A stretch of 64,000 nt of DNA from Histoplasma ohiense (lineage: Eukaryota; Ascomycota; Eurotiomycetes; Onygenales; Ajellomycetaceae). Shown piece by piece: positions 14,109-25,672 of this stretch. The stretch is taken from contig JAEVHH010000001.1 in assembly GCA_017607445.1 (NCBI GenBank), positions 7,440,001-7,504,000 of the forward strand. Reading direction: 5' to 3'. Each line of letters starts with the position of its first letter. The stretch's first letter is position 1. The position numbers were made by a program, and so were the translations under genes. Below the pieces are notes generated by a model. That model was not told the DNA's origin. It made no database searches and saw only the letters and a list, made by a program, of their open reading frames with translations.

Positions 14109-15485
14109 TGTCGCCGGATCTAGGCAGTCTTTCAGGAAATAGAGCTTGTTCCAACCTGTGAGATGTCTGGTGTTAATGTTGAGCTGGGCAGGGAGGAAAG
14201 TAACGACCTGGCTCTATGGCATAACATACCTGGAGGAAAGGTTGCCAGGAGAATGGAGCTGCTTCAGGCGTGAGGTATAGATGAAATAACAGGATGAAGC
14301 TCACGTCTGAGCGGGATGAGGTTGATGTGGAGATGGGAGGAGGGTTGGGGACTGGGGACTGGGGACTGTCGAGGGTACCTAGGTAACGAACGAGAGGCAA
14401 CCAGCTTGGGGAAGGCCCCGATTGCGTCACGGGACTGGAAGCTGCCGGCCTATCACAGTCTCCGATTGGGCATCCACAAGTCTGCGACAGCGACAACCTT
14501 TCTCCAAGCGCTATTTATATCAGCTTCAGGCGGATGAAACTTGCTTGTGCCGCTTCTGGCAGGTCAGGCGGCAACAAGTTCCGGGACCATTTTCTCATGG
14601 ACCTTCTCAGGGACCAGTACAGCACGCACGGCAGAGCAGAGCAGAGCAGAGCAGAGCACATTGGAATCGACACCCATACTTGTCGGGCATAGCCCCGAAT
14701 CTACAGCACCCGCTTCTCAGTCCAATCGGAAAGGCATAGCGGAGATGATACTATATCCCAAGTTGGCAGGATTTTGATGTTTTATACCTTATCCCTGAGT
14801 GGTAGCGTTATACGTCACCTAGTTTCAATGACAATTGATAAAACTCTAAGACACCTTCCAAATTCCCTTGCCGGAGAAAAGAATGCTTGCATGTTTCAAT
14901 CATGAAAATATGTAAATGTTGGGCAGGACAGTTTTGAAGGAAGGCCATTGAAATAGGCCACGGACCCTGTTGAAGTAATGCTTAACAATATTGACTTGAC
15001 TGGTTCCAACATGGAGATCCATAGCGCCCATCTGGATAGGATGTAGAAACCTCTGTCCTATGTAGTTCAATAACGTCCATTTGGCTTAAAATCCATTCGA
15101 ATCTGTTACTGAGCATCTGATAAAATCTGCCGCTGAATCCTTCAAATCGAAACAGGGTCACCTAGATCTGATATTTTGAACACTGGGCTATTAGCTAGTT
15201 CTCTCTGCATTGGACATCACCAGGAGAGGTTGAGCGCGAGCAAGTTCATGTTTGTTCTGTTTGCATTCCGTTTTCCCCTCCATTCAATGTTTTTGATATC
15301 GAAGACAGTATTCGATTTCATGGGAACTATTTTCTTTTATCGACTCGATAGATACCCCCTCCAGTCATTATACTCGTTGTTGTCGCCCTGTATAGAGTCC
15401 CCTACATCGATACTTCAGCGTTCAAACAGGTCCCGCCCTCTCGAAACAACGTACGACTCGTGAACTACCCCTCACTTCGTTCAAA
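14109..15485. other. Divergent promoter region between cpyA and SDO1
   Basis: This 1.4-kb spacer carries the start regions of two divergently transcribed genes. It has tandem GGGGACT units near 14345-14367 and a (GCAGA)n tract at 14631-14658. No coding potential beyond short frames is seen. A TATA element cannot be assigned confidently. Confidence 0.5.
14631..14658. repeat. (GCAGA)n pentanucleotide repeat
   Basis: Five to six GCAGA units in the spacer between cpyA and SDO1. Confidence 0.85.
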
Positions 15486-16671
15486 ATGCCTGTAGGCATA
15501 AACCAGCCCTCAAACCAGATTAAATTTACGAATGTCTCTATCGTCCGGTTGAAGAAAGGTTTCCCCTAATCATTTTCTTCTTCTTCTTCTTCTTCTTGTT
15601 TCCTTTAAATCTAACCACAAACTGTCCCCAGGCAAGAAACGCTTCGAGCTAGCTTGCTACAAGAACAAGCTCCTCGAATACCGCTCGGGTACTGAAACAG
15701 ACCTGGACAACGTCCTTCAGATCCCCACAGTCTTCCTCTCCGTCTCCAAGGCCCAGACAGCCCCCGCTGCAGAGCTAGCCAAGGCGTTCGGCCCCAAGGT
15801 GTCCAGCGATGAAATAATCCAGGAAATTCTGCGCAAGGGCGAGGTACAGGTTGGCGAGCGTGAGCGGAGAGATATCCTCGAACGGATTGAAAAGGAGGTC
15901 ATCGAGATCGTCAGTGCGAGGCTGGTCGACCCTGTGTCGAAGCGGGTTTACACCACCGGCATGATTTCGAAGGCGCTCGATCAGTTAAGTGCCGCGAGCG
16001 GGCAGCAAGGCGGTGCTGCCACTGCAGCAGCAAAGGGCAAAGCTGCCGAGACCGTTGATACACCTGATGCTTCGGTGCCTGCCGCCGAGGAGCCCGTTGC
16101 TGCTGCTGCTGCTGCTGCTGCTCCTGCTGCGCAGGAAGACGAGACAGCATCCAAAAAGCCGATGTGGACCGGCGTTGTAACGAAGAAATCCGCCAAGACG
16201 CAGGCCCTGGATGCTATGAGGGCGCTGATCGCCTGGCAACCGATCCCCGTCATGCGTGCCCGGATGCGTCTGCGGATCACATGCCCCACATCGATTCTTA
16301 AACAGGCAGTGAAATCTGCGCCTGGCTCTGGTGGCGGTGGTGGGAACCACAGTTCGTCCCCGACGAAAGGTGGACATAAGAAGGGCAAAAAGTCTCGTTC
16401 CCGTTCCAATTCTCATGCTCAAGGCGACGACGACGACGATGACGGGACGCATGAGACTGCGGCGCCAAAGGCATCTGGAACTGTCAAAGATCGCATCCTA
16501 AGCTACTTCGAGCAGGTCGAAGTGCAAGATGTGCTGAATGTCGAGGAATGGGAAGTTATTGGATTTGCAGAGCCCGGCGCGTTTAAGGGGCTGAGTGAGT
16601 TCGTGGGAGGCGAGACGAAGGGGAAGGGCAGGGTGGAGGTTTTGGACATGGCGGTTACGCACGAGGAGTGA
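15486..16671 (+). CDS. SDO1: SBDS-family ribosome maturation factor Sdo1, with long insertions
   Basis: Two exons, 15486-15558 and 15632-16671, encode 370 residues. The N-terminal domain contains NQPSNQIKFTNVSIVRLKK and KKRFELACYKNKLLEYR. Domain II contains RKGEVQVGERERRDILERIE and DPVSKRVYTTGMISKAL, all hallmarks of SBDS/Sdo1. With the GTPase Efl1 this protein releases eIF6 from late pre-60S subunits in the cytoplasm. Yeast Sdo1 is about 250 residues. Here two low-complexity insertions account for the excess: an Ala/Pro/Glu-rich block (about 146-184) after domain II, and a Gly/Ser/Lys/poly-Asp block (about 235-275) within domain III. The end (DVLNVEEWEVIGF through GRVEVLDMAV) resumes domain III-like sequence. 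The 73-nt intron contains (CTT)n. Confidence 0.94.
15574..15597 (+). repeat. (TTC)n microsatellite in the SDO1 intron
   Basis: About eight TTC units make up the pyrimidine-rich middle of the single SDO1 intron and may act as its polypyrimidine tract. Confidence 0.85.
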
Positions 16672-17781
16672 AAGGGGGAGCGTGGGATCTCTCTATTGCA
16701 ATTCTCTCCGTGCAATTTGTTTTTGCATTCCTTTGCTATCCAATTTGTGTTTTGGCCGGTATTTGATATCCTGATGGAAACCCATGGACGACCGTAACGT
16801 TTTTTATATATGTCATTGTTAATGAGATGGTATGCTAGTTGAGAATCATGAACCTTTCTCGACGATTCGATGGTTTTTTTTTTCATTTTTCTTGTAAAGC
16901 ATCGGCGCATGCATCCCCTTTGTAGTATGGCCAAATTGGCTAAGCCGCATGAAATCTTTCGCGAATGGCTTGAAAGGGCTGTGAGTAAAAAGCTTTCATC
17001 CAGAGGTCGTATTAGAACCAACTCCGTGTTGTTCGTGATTTACCATACTATTCAATCATTCGGCGTCCATTCCAACGCAGTTACGGATCCCACTGACCTT
17101 CAAGTGCATGTATCGCTTGACCGAGGGAGGGGCGGTTTGGAACTAGTTAGGACGGGATTGCGTTGGATCTGTTGAAATATATATATATATATATATATTT
17201 CCGCCGACCATAAAATAGAAGGCTAGCCGACGTATGTTGCCCTGAATGCAATTGTCTATAGGTTTATCTATCCGTCTATTTGTACATAAAATTGCAGTGC
17301 TCTTGTATATGTAGTTAAACTACCTTAAGCATATTTGTGTTTTAAAAGTTTCATAAAGCCAAATTTGCCGGCCTCTATTCGTGCGAAACATTTCAGACCT
17401 ATGAGCAAAGAACTGCACCAGTTTCGATTTATTGGAAAATTTTCAGTGGGTGTGTTGGTATAGGTGCCCGCGGAGAAGAGAAAAAGGATAACAGGGAGAA
17501 CAAAGGCAATGGGGGAGGGGAAAAGAAGAAAAGAAGAAAAGTGAGAGGGAGAAAAAAAAAAAAAAAAAAGCAACGTGCCGCCACATATGTTGCGGATAAA
17601 TGATAGCTCGATGTCGAACAGTTTGCGCCACCGCACATTGCCAATATATTTATGATCATATCTTGCCGAAAACCCAAGCGCCCGGTACCCCGTCATCCCA
17701 ACCAGCAGACAATGACAAAGAACAAACTCATTACATCGCAGTAGTCTGCGTAGTAAAATAATCCAATCAAAACATCATAAT
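16672..17781. other. Convergent intergenic region
   Basis: This is the 3' spacer between SDO1 and the minus-strand gene ending at 17782. It contains (TA)n at 17176-17199 and an A-run at about 17552-17569 adjoining a G/A-rich stretch (17470-17560). Frames reading poly-Phe on the minus strand are artefacts of the purine tract. Confidence 0.55.
17176..17199. repeat. (AT)n microsatellite
   Basis: Twelve AT units in the convergent spacer. Confidence 0.9.
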
Positions 17782-18594
17782 TCATGATCTTAGTTCTATC
17801 GCCTTCAACGCACTCGAGAGTCCCGCCGGCGAGACGGGCTGCGACATGGACGATGGTGACACAGCTTCCTTTTCTGCCTCCGAAACATGAATGGGGTTGA
17901 TGGTGGGGATTGTTAGGACTGTCTCCGCCTGCGTCGGGAGCGTGTCTTGAGTTTGCAAGGTGAGAAGAGTGGAGGAACTCATGTTTACGTCCACTGGGTG
18001 TGGTGTTCGCGGGCCTGTGCTGTGACTACTATTTGGACCGCCACCGAGAACGCCCTGTTGTTCCGAAATGGCGGTCGTAGTTGGCGGTGAAGCAAACAGG
18101 GAGGATGAAACCATTCTTGCATCTGATGCACCGTCCGATGGCATTAGATGATACGACTGATTCGTTGCACCGACTCCGCCATCGATGTACTGCACAATTC
18201 CGCCCTCACTCGTCACACTCCCTCTCCGTGATGGTGGTGCCCTCGTGCCCATCGGCGAGAGCTCTGAAAGCATCGACCGCGGCCGATCCGCGCTCAACAT
18301 TGCTCCTGATATCGAATATGCGGCCAGCCGCTTGATATGTGCTTCATCGAATGGGCCCCGGTATTTCGACCGTGGTATTTCGTGTGCCTTGTATAGCTCA
18401 ATTTTCGGCTTGCTTGGTTTGATTCCACCCTTTTTGTGATGACCGTGGGCCTGCCTGGACCAGTAGCCGCTCTTGGGATGGCTAGATTTCTGGTTCTTGG
18501 AGTTTTTGGATGTTTGGGGGGGAGAGGAGGTGGGGAGGGAGCCGGAGCGGGAGAAAACTCGCTTGATCTTCTCGCGGAGGGGCTTTATGGACAT
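17782..18594 (-). CDS. Uncharacterised basic, Ser/Pro-rich protein
   Basis: This single-exon minus-strand frame encodes 270 residues. The N-terminus is strongly basic (MSIKPLREKIKRVFSR, then a Ser/Lys stretch). A more conserved-looking core at about 60-100 contains IELYKAHEIPRSKYRGPF and DEAHIKRLAAYSI. The remainder is Ser/Thr/Pro-rich and likely disordered. I recognise no catalytic or binding motif and no membrane segment or signal peptide. The conserved-style core and long open frame argue it is real. An upstream overlapping frame (to 18736) could represent an alternative first exon but has no clear donor. Function unknown. Confidence 0.65.
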   Translation of the reverse strand: MSIKPLREKIKRVFSRSGSLPTSSPPQTSKNSKNQKSSHPKSGYWSRQAHGHHKKGGIKPSKPKIELYKAHEIPRSKYRGPFDEAHIKRLAAYSISGAMLSADRPRSMLSELSPMGTRAPPSRRGSVTSEGGIVQYIDGGVGATNQSYHLMPSDGASDARMVSSSLFASPPTTTAISEQQGVLGGGPNSSHSTGPRTPHPVDVNMSSSTLLTLQTQDTLPTQAETVLTIPTINPIHVSEAEKEAVSPSSMSQPVSPAGLSSALKAIELRS

Positions 18595-21116
18595 GTTGGC
18601 GAATGTCCGAATGTTCGACCTCGAGGAATTGCTCCTCGATTGAGGTCACAGAAGGAGGCACAACAGAACGGTTTGGTATTTGGGAGGTGAGAGGAGCGTC
18701 AAAGATAGAAGCTACCTGTCGAGAAGCACTGATCATGGCTTCAAGACGGAAAGCGCACCTTTTGGCCTGCTGGAGAAGAAGGAGAAGATTTTTATGGCCA
18801 AAATACGGAGTATGGGGACGTTAATGATAGAAATGGTAGAGTCGAGTTCAGATTTGTTCGGTTCCTTGGATCCGCCAACTCTGGCCCGCGGCCGAGACGC
18901 AACGGAGAAAGAAGCTTGAAGCTTTGGTTCGGAAGCAGGGCAACGGGTGATGGGAAGCGAACGGTTCATATATTGATCTCGGCAATGTTGAAACTTTCGG
19001 TTTCCGTTTCCAAAAATTTCAACACGGAATGAATGGAAAATCATAACAGATACCAGAACACCACGATGGCGAGAAGGAGGTCTTAATACCATTAATATTA
19101 TTTATTCATTATTCTTATTGGTTCAAGCAATATTTAGGAGGCTGCCATTCAGACGTGAGACGGACAGAGACGGAAATAAACAGGCCCCCATGGTTATTTA
19201 TGCGCTTGTTGCATTTGCTGCGATTCTCGACGGTCGGAAGACCCACATAATGTAACTCTGGACATCAACAGCCTCCAACCATGGACACCATGGCGTAGAT
19301 CGGTTGGTTTGGCTTGCGCAAATGATTCAAGGTTTTAACCGACATTCGACCAGTGCGGAGGAATTCGCTGGCGACGGTTGAACATTTGGTTGTGAAAAAT
19401 CATCCTGAATGGAATCATCCATTTAAAGTACACTCACGCTATTCAAACAGGAGGTATTCGACTGGGGTTAGGGGCTTGGGAAAGAAGAACAAAGAGATAA
19501 CTAACTAAAAGCCTTGCAGTTTAATAAGATGTTTGAAAACCACGGGAATGATTTTCAGCTGACAATCTGCTGTGCATCTTTTTTCTTTTTCTTCTTTTTC
19601 TTTTTCTCCTTTTTTCTTTTTTTCCTTTTTTCTTTTTTTTTCTATTCTTTTTTTCCAAATGGATCTCAGGCTCTTTTACCCTCCTCCTCGTCACGCGAGC
19701 CAAACCTTTGGCAGCAGGAATGATGCCGGTGTCTGGTGCTCATGAGCTAGGTCTGCTCAGTAAACCTTTTTCCAAAACCTTGTCCAACTCTCACCCCTTG
19801 ATTTGAACCATATCCAACTGCGGCTTGTGAACCGAGGTAGGCCCAGGCAACGGACGATTGTCCACTGGCACGTATGGCCCGCCACGAAAACAGAGCCAAT
19901 CGTTTATTTTGCTGCTAGCGGGAGAATATTCCAAGCTCATTCGGTTGCATTTTCTTTTCTTTTTCTTGTTGGAGTTATTCCGTGCTTCGTAACATGCAGC
20001 TCCCCTCCGCGTGGCGGCCAACATCGCTCGTCTGACACTGGTGCATCCGGCATAACCGTAAACCTTGGCAGCTTTCGCCGCAGAACAAGGTGGGGAATTT
20101 TGCGAATTTCCGGGGAATCGGCAGATCTTCTTGAGGACACATTTTTTGTCGATCGGATGATAGAGAGCTATCTATACCAGGAACGTATCCAGCTGAAGTT
20201 CATGTTTTGTTTTCTCCGTTCGTCTTTTCTTTTTTTTTTCGACGCGGGATTTCCAGCTTGGCGGGTTGGAGACTACCAACCTCTAGCTCCTCATTGGCTC
20301 AGCTAGCCCGCCACTAGCACACTATTCCTCTTCTGGAAATCTCCAGATTCCCGCGCGTCTATATCGGCTATTGTGTCTTGGCATCGATCTCTTGTCTTTG
20401 GCGTGTTTCAAATCGTCCGACGTGAGCGTCCCGAGGTTTATTTGTACTCTGATATGATATATTTGGGCTTTGTGCGATATCTCGGACTATCCAGGCGGTA
20501 AAAGATTGACCACCTATGCTAGTAGCTATGATCCTAAAAGAAGCTGCCCTTTGAGCACGTGTGGCGAGGAAACGAGCAGTTGGCGGATTCCTGCCTGCTA
20601 CATTCGATTGCTATACGAACTACGCAGTAATGTTGAACAGGACTCAAATATACTGCTTAATGCTTTTAGGTTTCTTAAAAGCATCGGAGGGAGGCCAGAA
20701 CCATGGAAACCCTATCGCATAGGCTTCTGGCTTCACAACAAAGGCGTCAACGTAAATATGACGTGGATGACCTCATTCTGTGTACTGCACATTATGCCCA
20801 TGCCATCTCCCCCCGCCCTTCTCTTGACCTGCTCGGTCATAAACCAATTGGATATCCCTCTTGCAACAGATTCTGTTTCTCATTGACCGTATCTGAATCA
20901 ATCATACCAGTGGGGAGTTTTTTTATGTCCTCTCTTATCAGGTACCGTACTTGTATCTGTTACTGTTAAAATCCTCAATTCATCTGTTTCCGCCCTTTCT
21001 GCTGCACTGCCGCCACTTTCTTCAGCGGAGGTAGTCACTTATTGGGATACTTGAACATGGTTTCATGCATTCGATTTATTTAAACTCCATAAACCCCGCT
21101 CCTTTATTTGCACAAC
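18595..21116. other. Long divergent intergenic region
   Basis: 2.5 kb between two divergent genes. It contains a T/C-rich tract at about 19578-19655. Frames up to 167 codons are seen (for example near 19803 and 20470) but lack family resemblance and sit in pyrimidine-rich sequence. No tRNA or transposon signature is seen. Confidence 0.45.
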
Positions 21117-23506
21117 ATGCACCGGATGAAGTCACTTGTGTGAGCTCTTCGGATTTTCCATCTTTGGATGCCACCTGCTGATGATCAGAAAGTCATCGTG
21201 AGCCGAGGGAGCCCAGGAAATCTGGATCTTCCATCGAGAGAGAGCGGTCGACAAGGAAATCGAATGCGGTCCTAGCCGGACAAGGATCTCACTTGGCTGA
21301 TCTGCGATCAGATTGGGAATCAGAAAAAGTTCAACCTCGCTATCCCGATGAAGAGGCGGCTTTCTCAAGCCGTTCATCATCTCCTGAACTGCGCCACCGT
21401 CGCATTGATTCTGGTGTTGCGGGACTGGAATCGTCACAACAAAAGAACAAAGAGTCTGCCAATGGGCGACCAACTGGTTCGACTGCGACAGGAAGCACTA
21501 GAGAACAAAATGTTCCAATGCACGATGGCAACCAAAGAAACCAGGGCAGATTCCCAGTGTCGATGCGCTCTGGTGATGTCTCCTCCGGGCAAAGGCAGCA
21601 ATCAGGGCAACGTAAAGTCGGAGAAGCAGCAGCTTTTGCGGCAGCAACTGCCTACTTTCACCGCAGACCAAATGAACCTGTAGAAGTCATGAGATGTAAG
21701 CATTATTGCATCTTTCGATACTTATAACTACCGTGCAAGTACCCTCTGATTTCCATCCAATTTACGCGTCGCTAACGTCCAAACTATATCAAAGCTGGCG
21801 AAGCTTTACATCGTTTGCATAAATCTAAAGAGCCTCCGCCCATGTCTGCTTGGGGAAAAGGCAGAGAGTGCCGCCCTCTTGCGCACGACCCGCTGGCTGG
21901 AGTACCACGGAGGGATTCCAGTACGCTGGGTAGTTTTGAAAGCCCTGTCCCCACACCTTCCACAGAACGAAAAAGCGCACCACAGCGTGCTGCTCAAACT
22001 GAGGCCGCCGCTGCAGACACTGCACTAATTGAGCAATCTGGATATAGGCCAGAAGGCTATTCTGGAATGACGCAAGAACCAGATAGGCGCGAATATGAGG
22101 GACAGTATGAAAAAGCTACTGGCCCCGACGCTCCCATGGATGAGAAGGGGATTGACAAACCCGTTAGTAGCGACTCAGGGAAGGCCCTAGAAACTCCCAT
22201 GCAAGAGAAGCAAAATGAGGGACTCAGCAACGACGGCCAAGGGCTGCGCCAAGATGACCCTAATGTTCAATCTCCCCGACTCACCCATGTGACTACTTCC
22301 GAACATGAACCTGAGGAAATTGCAGCCCGCGAAGAAGCAACACGCCGCGCAGTTGTGGAAGAGGCAGCGGCTAGAAGAAAGGCAGCCGAGGAAGTTGCTG
22401 CGAGGGAAGCTGTTAGTAGAGAAGCTGCTACTAAAGAAAACATTGCCAGAGAGACTGCCCAGGGAGAGGTCTCAGCCATGGAAGATGCGATACGGGAGGC
22501 ATATGCTAATGAAAACCTGGCGAGGGAATCAGCTGCTGCGGAAGTATCTATGCTGGAGGAGGAAACCCGGCAAGCAATGGCAAGAGAAACTGCTGCTCGT
22601 GAAGTTGCAATCGCGTCGATACAGTCCGCAGAAATTGCCACCAGAGAAGCAATTGAAAGAGAAGCACTCATGAAACAAAAAGCGACAGAAGAAATAGCAA
22701 CTAGGGAGGCAGTCACCAGCGAAGCCATTGCCAGTGAAGTCGCCGCACGTGAGGCTGCTAATAGGGAGACCTCTATCAAGCAAGCCAACACGCGAGAGGT
22801 AGCAGCTGAAGAGGTAGCCGCTAGAGAAGCTGCGCTGCGGGCGGGTGGCTTCGATGAAGCCGTCGCTAGAGATGCTGCACTCAGAGAAGTCGTGGCAGAG
22901 GAAACCACCGCGATGCAGGCTGAAGGTAGAGCCTCCATGCAGCAAGAACCGGGCTCCCGAGGAATAGACGTTTATGAAACTGGTCCTGGATCCGTCGCTA
23001 CAGGCGGAGCATTTGCTGAAGATCCTCGCAAAGAACAAATTGTGACTTGTGGTGCAGCGCCATGTGCCCAGCCTGCTGATATAGGTGTCTCTTCAGCTCC
23101 CACGGCACAGCCAGTTACTCAAACCTCTCATGCGGAACAAGACCCAGGAGCGCACGCTCAGGAGCAGCGACCGGATGGAGTGGAGCCTGAGGGAAGGGGG
23201 TCACTCAAAGAGGAGAAGGAACTTAGGAAACAGATAAGCAAGGAAGAAAAGGCAATACTCAAAGAGAGGAACAAGATGGAAAAGAAACTCGACAGGGAAA
23301 GAGCTAAAAAAGAAAAGACCCGCCAGGCGCAACTGAAGAAGGAAGAAAGGGTCAACAAGCAGCGGCAGAAGTCACAGAAGAAGCAGGAAAAAGAAGCTAA
23401 GAGACAGGAGGAAATAAGGAATAGGTCTGCAACCGCGGATGAGGGCCAGAGAGAAAATAGACTTCTGGCCAAGATACGTCGCTTATGGAGGAGCGAAACG
23501 CAGTGA
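21117..23506 (+). CDS. Ala/Glu/Arg-repeat coiled-coil protein (involucrin-repeat type)
   Basis: Best model: exons 21117-21139, 21193-21695 and 21795-23506, giving 745 residues. The 5' exon is tentative; the second and third are well supported by GTAAGC...CAAAG splicing with a GCTAAC branch point and correct phase. The N-terminal third is charged and Ser-rich. It is followed by PMSAWGKGRECRPLAHDP and then a long repetitive block (about 370-560 of the protein) built from variants of (A)-(A/T)-R-E-A-x-x-x-E. This gives an Ala/Glu/Arg helix predicted to form an extended coiled coil. The C-terminus is Lys/Glu-rich (RKQISKEEKAILKERNKMEK). Such proteins occur in filamentous ascomycetes and are annotated as involucrin-repeat proteins; some relatives have septal or cell-cortex roles, but none can be asserted here. 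No transmembrane segment is seen. Confidence 0.75.
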
Positions 23507-24187
23507 ACATGGCTTACATCCGTGGCGATGCGCCAGCGATTCTCTCTTGATGTCCTTCGGTTGCGCTGCTGCAGGACCAGCTCTATGCTTCTCTCCATTC
23601 TCGATTTTCCTTCCCGTTCTCTCTTTTCCCATGGTTTTGGTTTCCTTATGCCTACAGCCGACTATTTCGAAATCGAAACCACAAATTAATTTATTGGAAC
23701 CAGCATGAGTTCGTTCGACAAGGGGGCGATGTAATGTGGAGAAGGCAACATTTTGAACGTGTGGTAGTGAATTTTCATCTGCTAATAACGTGCAAAACCC
23801 ATCAAGGTTAAAAGTAGCTACCTATATTTCGTCTAGTTGCAACGAGGGCAATGAACAGTTGGTGGAGGGGTTGAGTCGCGTTAATTCGAAATGGCCCCTC
23901 TTTTCCCCGCAATACCCTTGTGCATACATACACGTCAATATTTACCCTGTTGAGTTATGGGGATTTATTTTCCTCAATCATTCTCATAATTCCCCTTCCT
24001 TGCGACTTCTGCCTTAGTTGGTTGTCCGTTTTAAGGTTCTTACATGGAAACATAATCTTGCTCCCTTGATGGAATATTTAGGTGTCTCTTTGTTTATCTT
24101 TAATTTGCCCTTTTTATTTCATTTTAAATTCCTCCCTCCCCCAGGCTAGCTTGCCTAAGGAAGCCAGAAAAAGTGAGTCCATCGCAG

Positions 24188-24189
<2 letters not shown>

Positions 24190-24229
<40 letters not shown>
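24190..24229 (+). repeat. A40 homopolymer
   Basis: Forty consecutive A residues, the longest homopolymer in the window. No adjacent coding remnant or target-site duplication was recognised that would identify it as the tail of a retroposed element. Confidence 0.9.
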
Positions 24230-24231
<2 letters not shown>

Positions 24232-24917
24232 GAGAGAAATGTGGGATTGGAAAGCGGAGTCGTCGAGGTATAATATCCCAGAGACTCATGCGCGTCATCT
24301 TACCGTAGTTGAATACACAACATAATCAAGTAATGCTATTATGTGTCAGATTGCCTGTCATGTTTTAAGTAAAATAAGTTAAATATTAACCGTATAAAGG
24401 GTCTGTTGAGCTTCTTTTGCCATTCAGGCGCAAAGTCGTCAGGTCAGTTAGGGCACATAAAGCACGTGATAGGATTGTCTGGACAAGTTCCAAGCCAGAT
24501 CAGCCGTATGAGAGCTGATGCAGCTTCCTGGATCTTTAGTGCTGAACACAGATAACTACGCGGCGTATTCCTACACTTCACATCCCCCATTCGTGTTCCC
24601 AGCGTCCAATCCGGCAGCTGGATGGGCCGTGCAAGGTTGGAAGCAAAGCATGCTGCGAGGACTTCCTATCCCGTCCTGCGAAAAATTGCTGCTTATTGAA
24701 GTAAAATGCTGCACGTGCATAAATGGGCCGTTCTGCGGGTTCAATCCATGGCCGATTAGGTTCTCGTCTCCATGTTCACCCTTCATCCCTCCTCGGAAAT
24801 CCATGCCATATTCGTTGTTGTTGTGGTTGGGCATGCTGATTGCGGTTTGGTTGTTTGAAATAATATGCCCCTCCAACCCCTCCAATGCACATGTCATTAT
24901 GCAAGTTTTCAGCCGAC

Positions 24918-24946
24918 AGGGAGGGGAGGGGAGGGGAGGGGAGGGG
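24918..24946. repeat. (GGGGA)n repeat
   Basis: About five GGGGA units. Runs of four G separated by single A could support a G-quadruplex, but no functional inference is made. Confidence 0.8.
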
Positions 24947-25064
24947 TTCGCCATTGAGTATTTTTCCTTGAGAGCAATGTGGGTGATTAAGGTAGGATTT
25001 CGATGATTGTTATGGGAAGATGAAACCCCTCCCCCGCAGCTCTCTTTTTTCTTTTTCTCTTTTG

Positions 25065-25089
25065 AAAAAAAAAAAAAAAAAAAAAAAAA
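25065..25089 (+). repeat. A25 homopolymer
   Basis: Twenty-five consecutive A residues in the spacer upstream of glutamate decarboxylase. Confidence 0.9.
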
Positions 25090-25672
25090 TTCTTTTGTTG
25101 CGGGTTTGCCTGATTTTCACCAGAAGAGAAAATAAGCAATGTCTTAAGCATTTAAGGGACCCACTAATGATAGGCTGTGTATACATCATTCAAGTTCTTT
25201 GTGGGGGGATTGGCTGCTGATGGCTGGTGGTTGTTTCAGTTACTGTAACGAGGCTACAGTGATAGACTCGTTAGGTGCAGAGCCTTCGGTTAAGGAGCCA
25301 ATTCTTTGTCACCGGAGTTAAATTGTCTTTGGGCCTATCCAGTCAAAGTTTGGCTCTCCCACTCGGCCATGCTAGCACTGGTTTGGAAGTTAATGAGCTC
25401 AGGACTCAGTGAACAACCCGAGGAGACTTACTTCAAGCACAGCGGTTTCATATCAATGCGGCAGTCTGAGAAGATCATTGCAGGGCTTCGTCCAAGCGTT
25501 TTATATTACTTGGCCCGCCTCGCCCACTTCTAAAGTCGCTTCTCTCGGCTTAACACTGATACTATTTTGGTACCTGATTTCTAGAGAAATAACTTCCCAT
25601 TTCCCCGCCAAGATCGCACCTTTACCGCCAGAGTAGTACTTACCGCCATTAAAACCCCTACTATCGGCCACT

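Larger units (their letters stand above)
23507..25672. other. Intergenic region with homopolymer tracts
   Basis: 2.2 kb before glutamate decarboxylase. It contains an A40 run (24190-24229), a (GGGGA)n tract (about 24918-24946) and an A25 run (25065-25089). A 162-codon frame at 24518 lacks any recognisable motif and spans the GGGGA repeat. The final 300 bp should contain the decarboxylase promoter. Confidence 0.5.

Noticed and set aside
19803..20306. 167-codon frame in the 18.6-21.1 kb spacer
   Set aside because: Pyrimidine-rich low-complexity translation with no family resemblance.
22267..22938. 223-codon Ala/Ser-rich minus-strand frame
   Set aside because: It is the antisense shadow of the AREA-type coiled-coil repeat.
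24518..25006. 162-codon plus-strand frame
   Set aside because: No motif, spans a (GGGGA)n tract, has no conserved-looking region and lies in a spacer with homopolymers.
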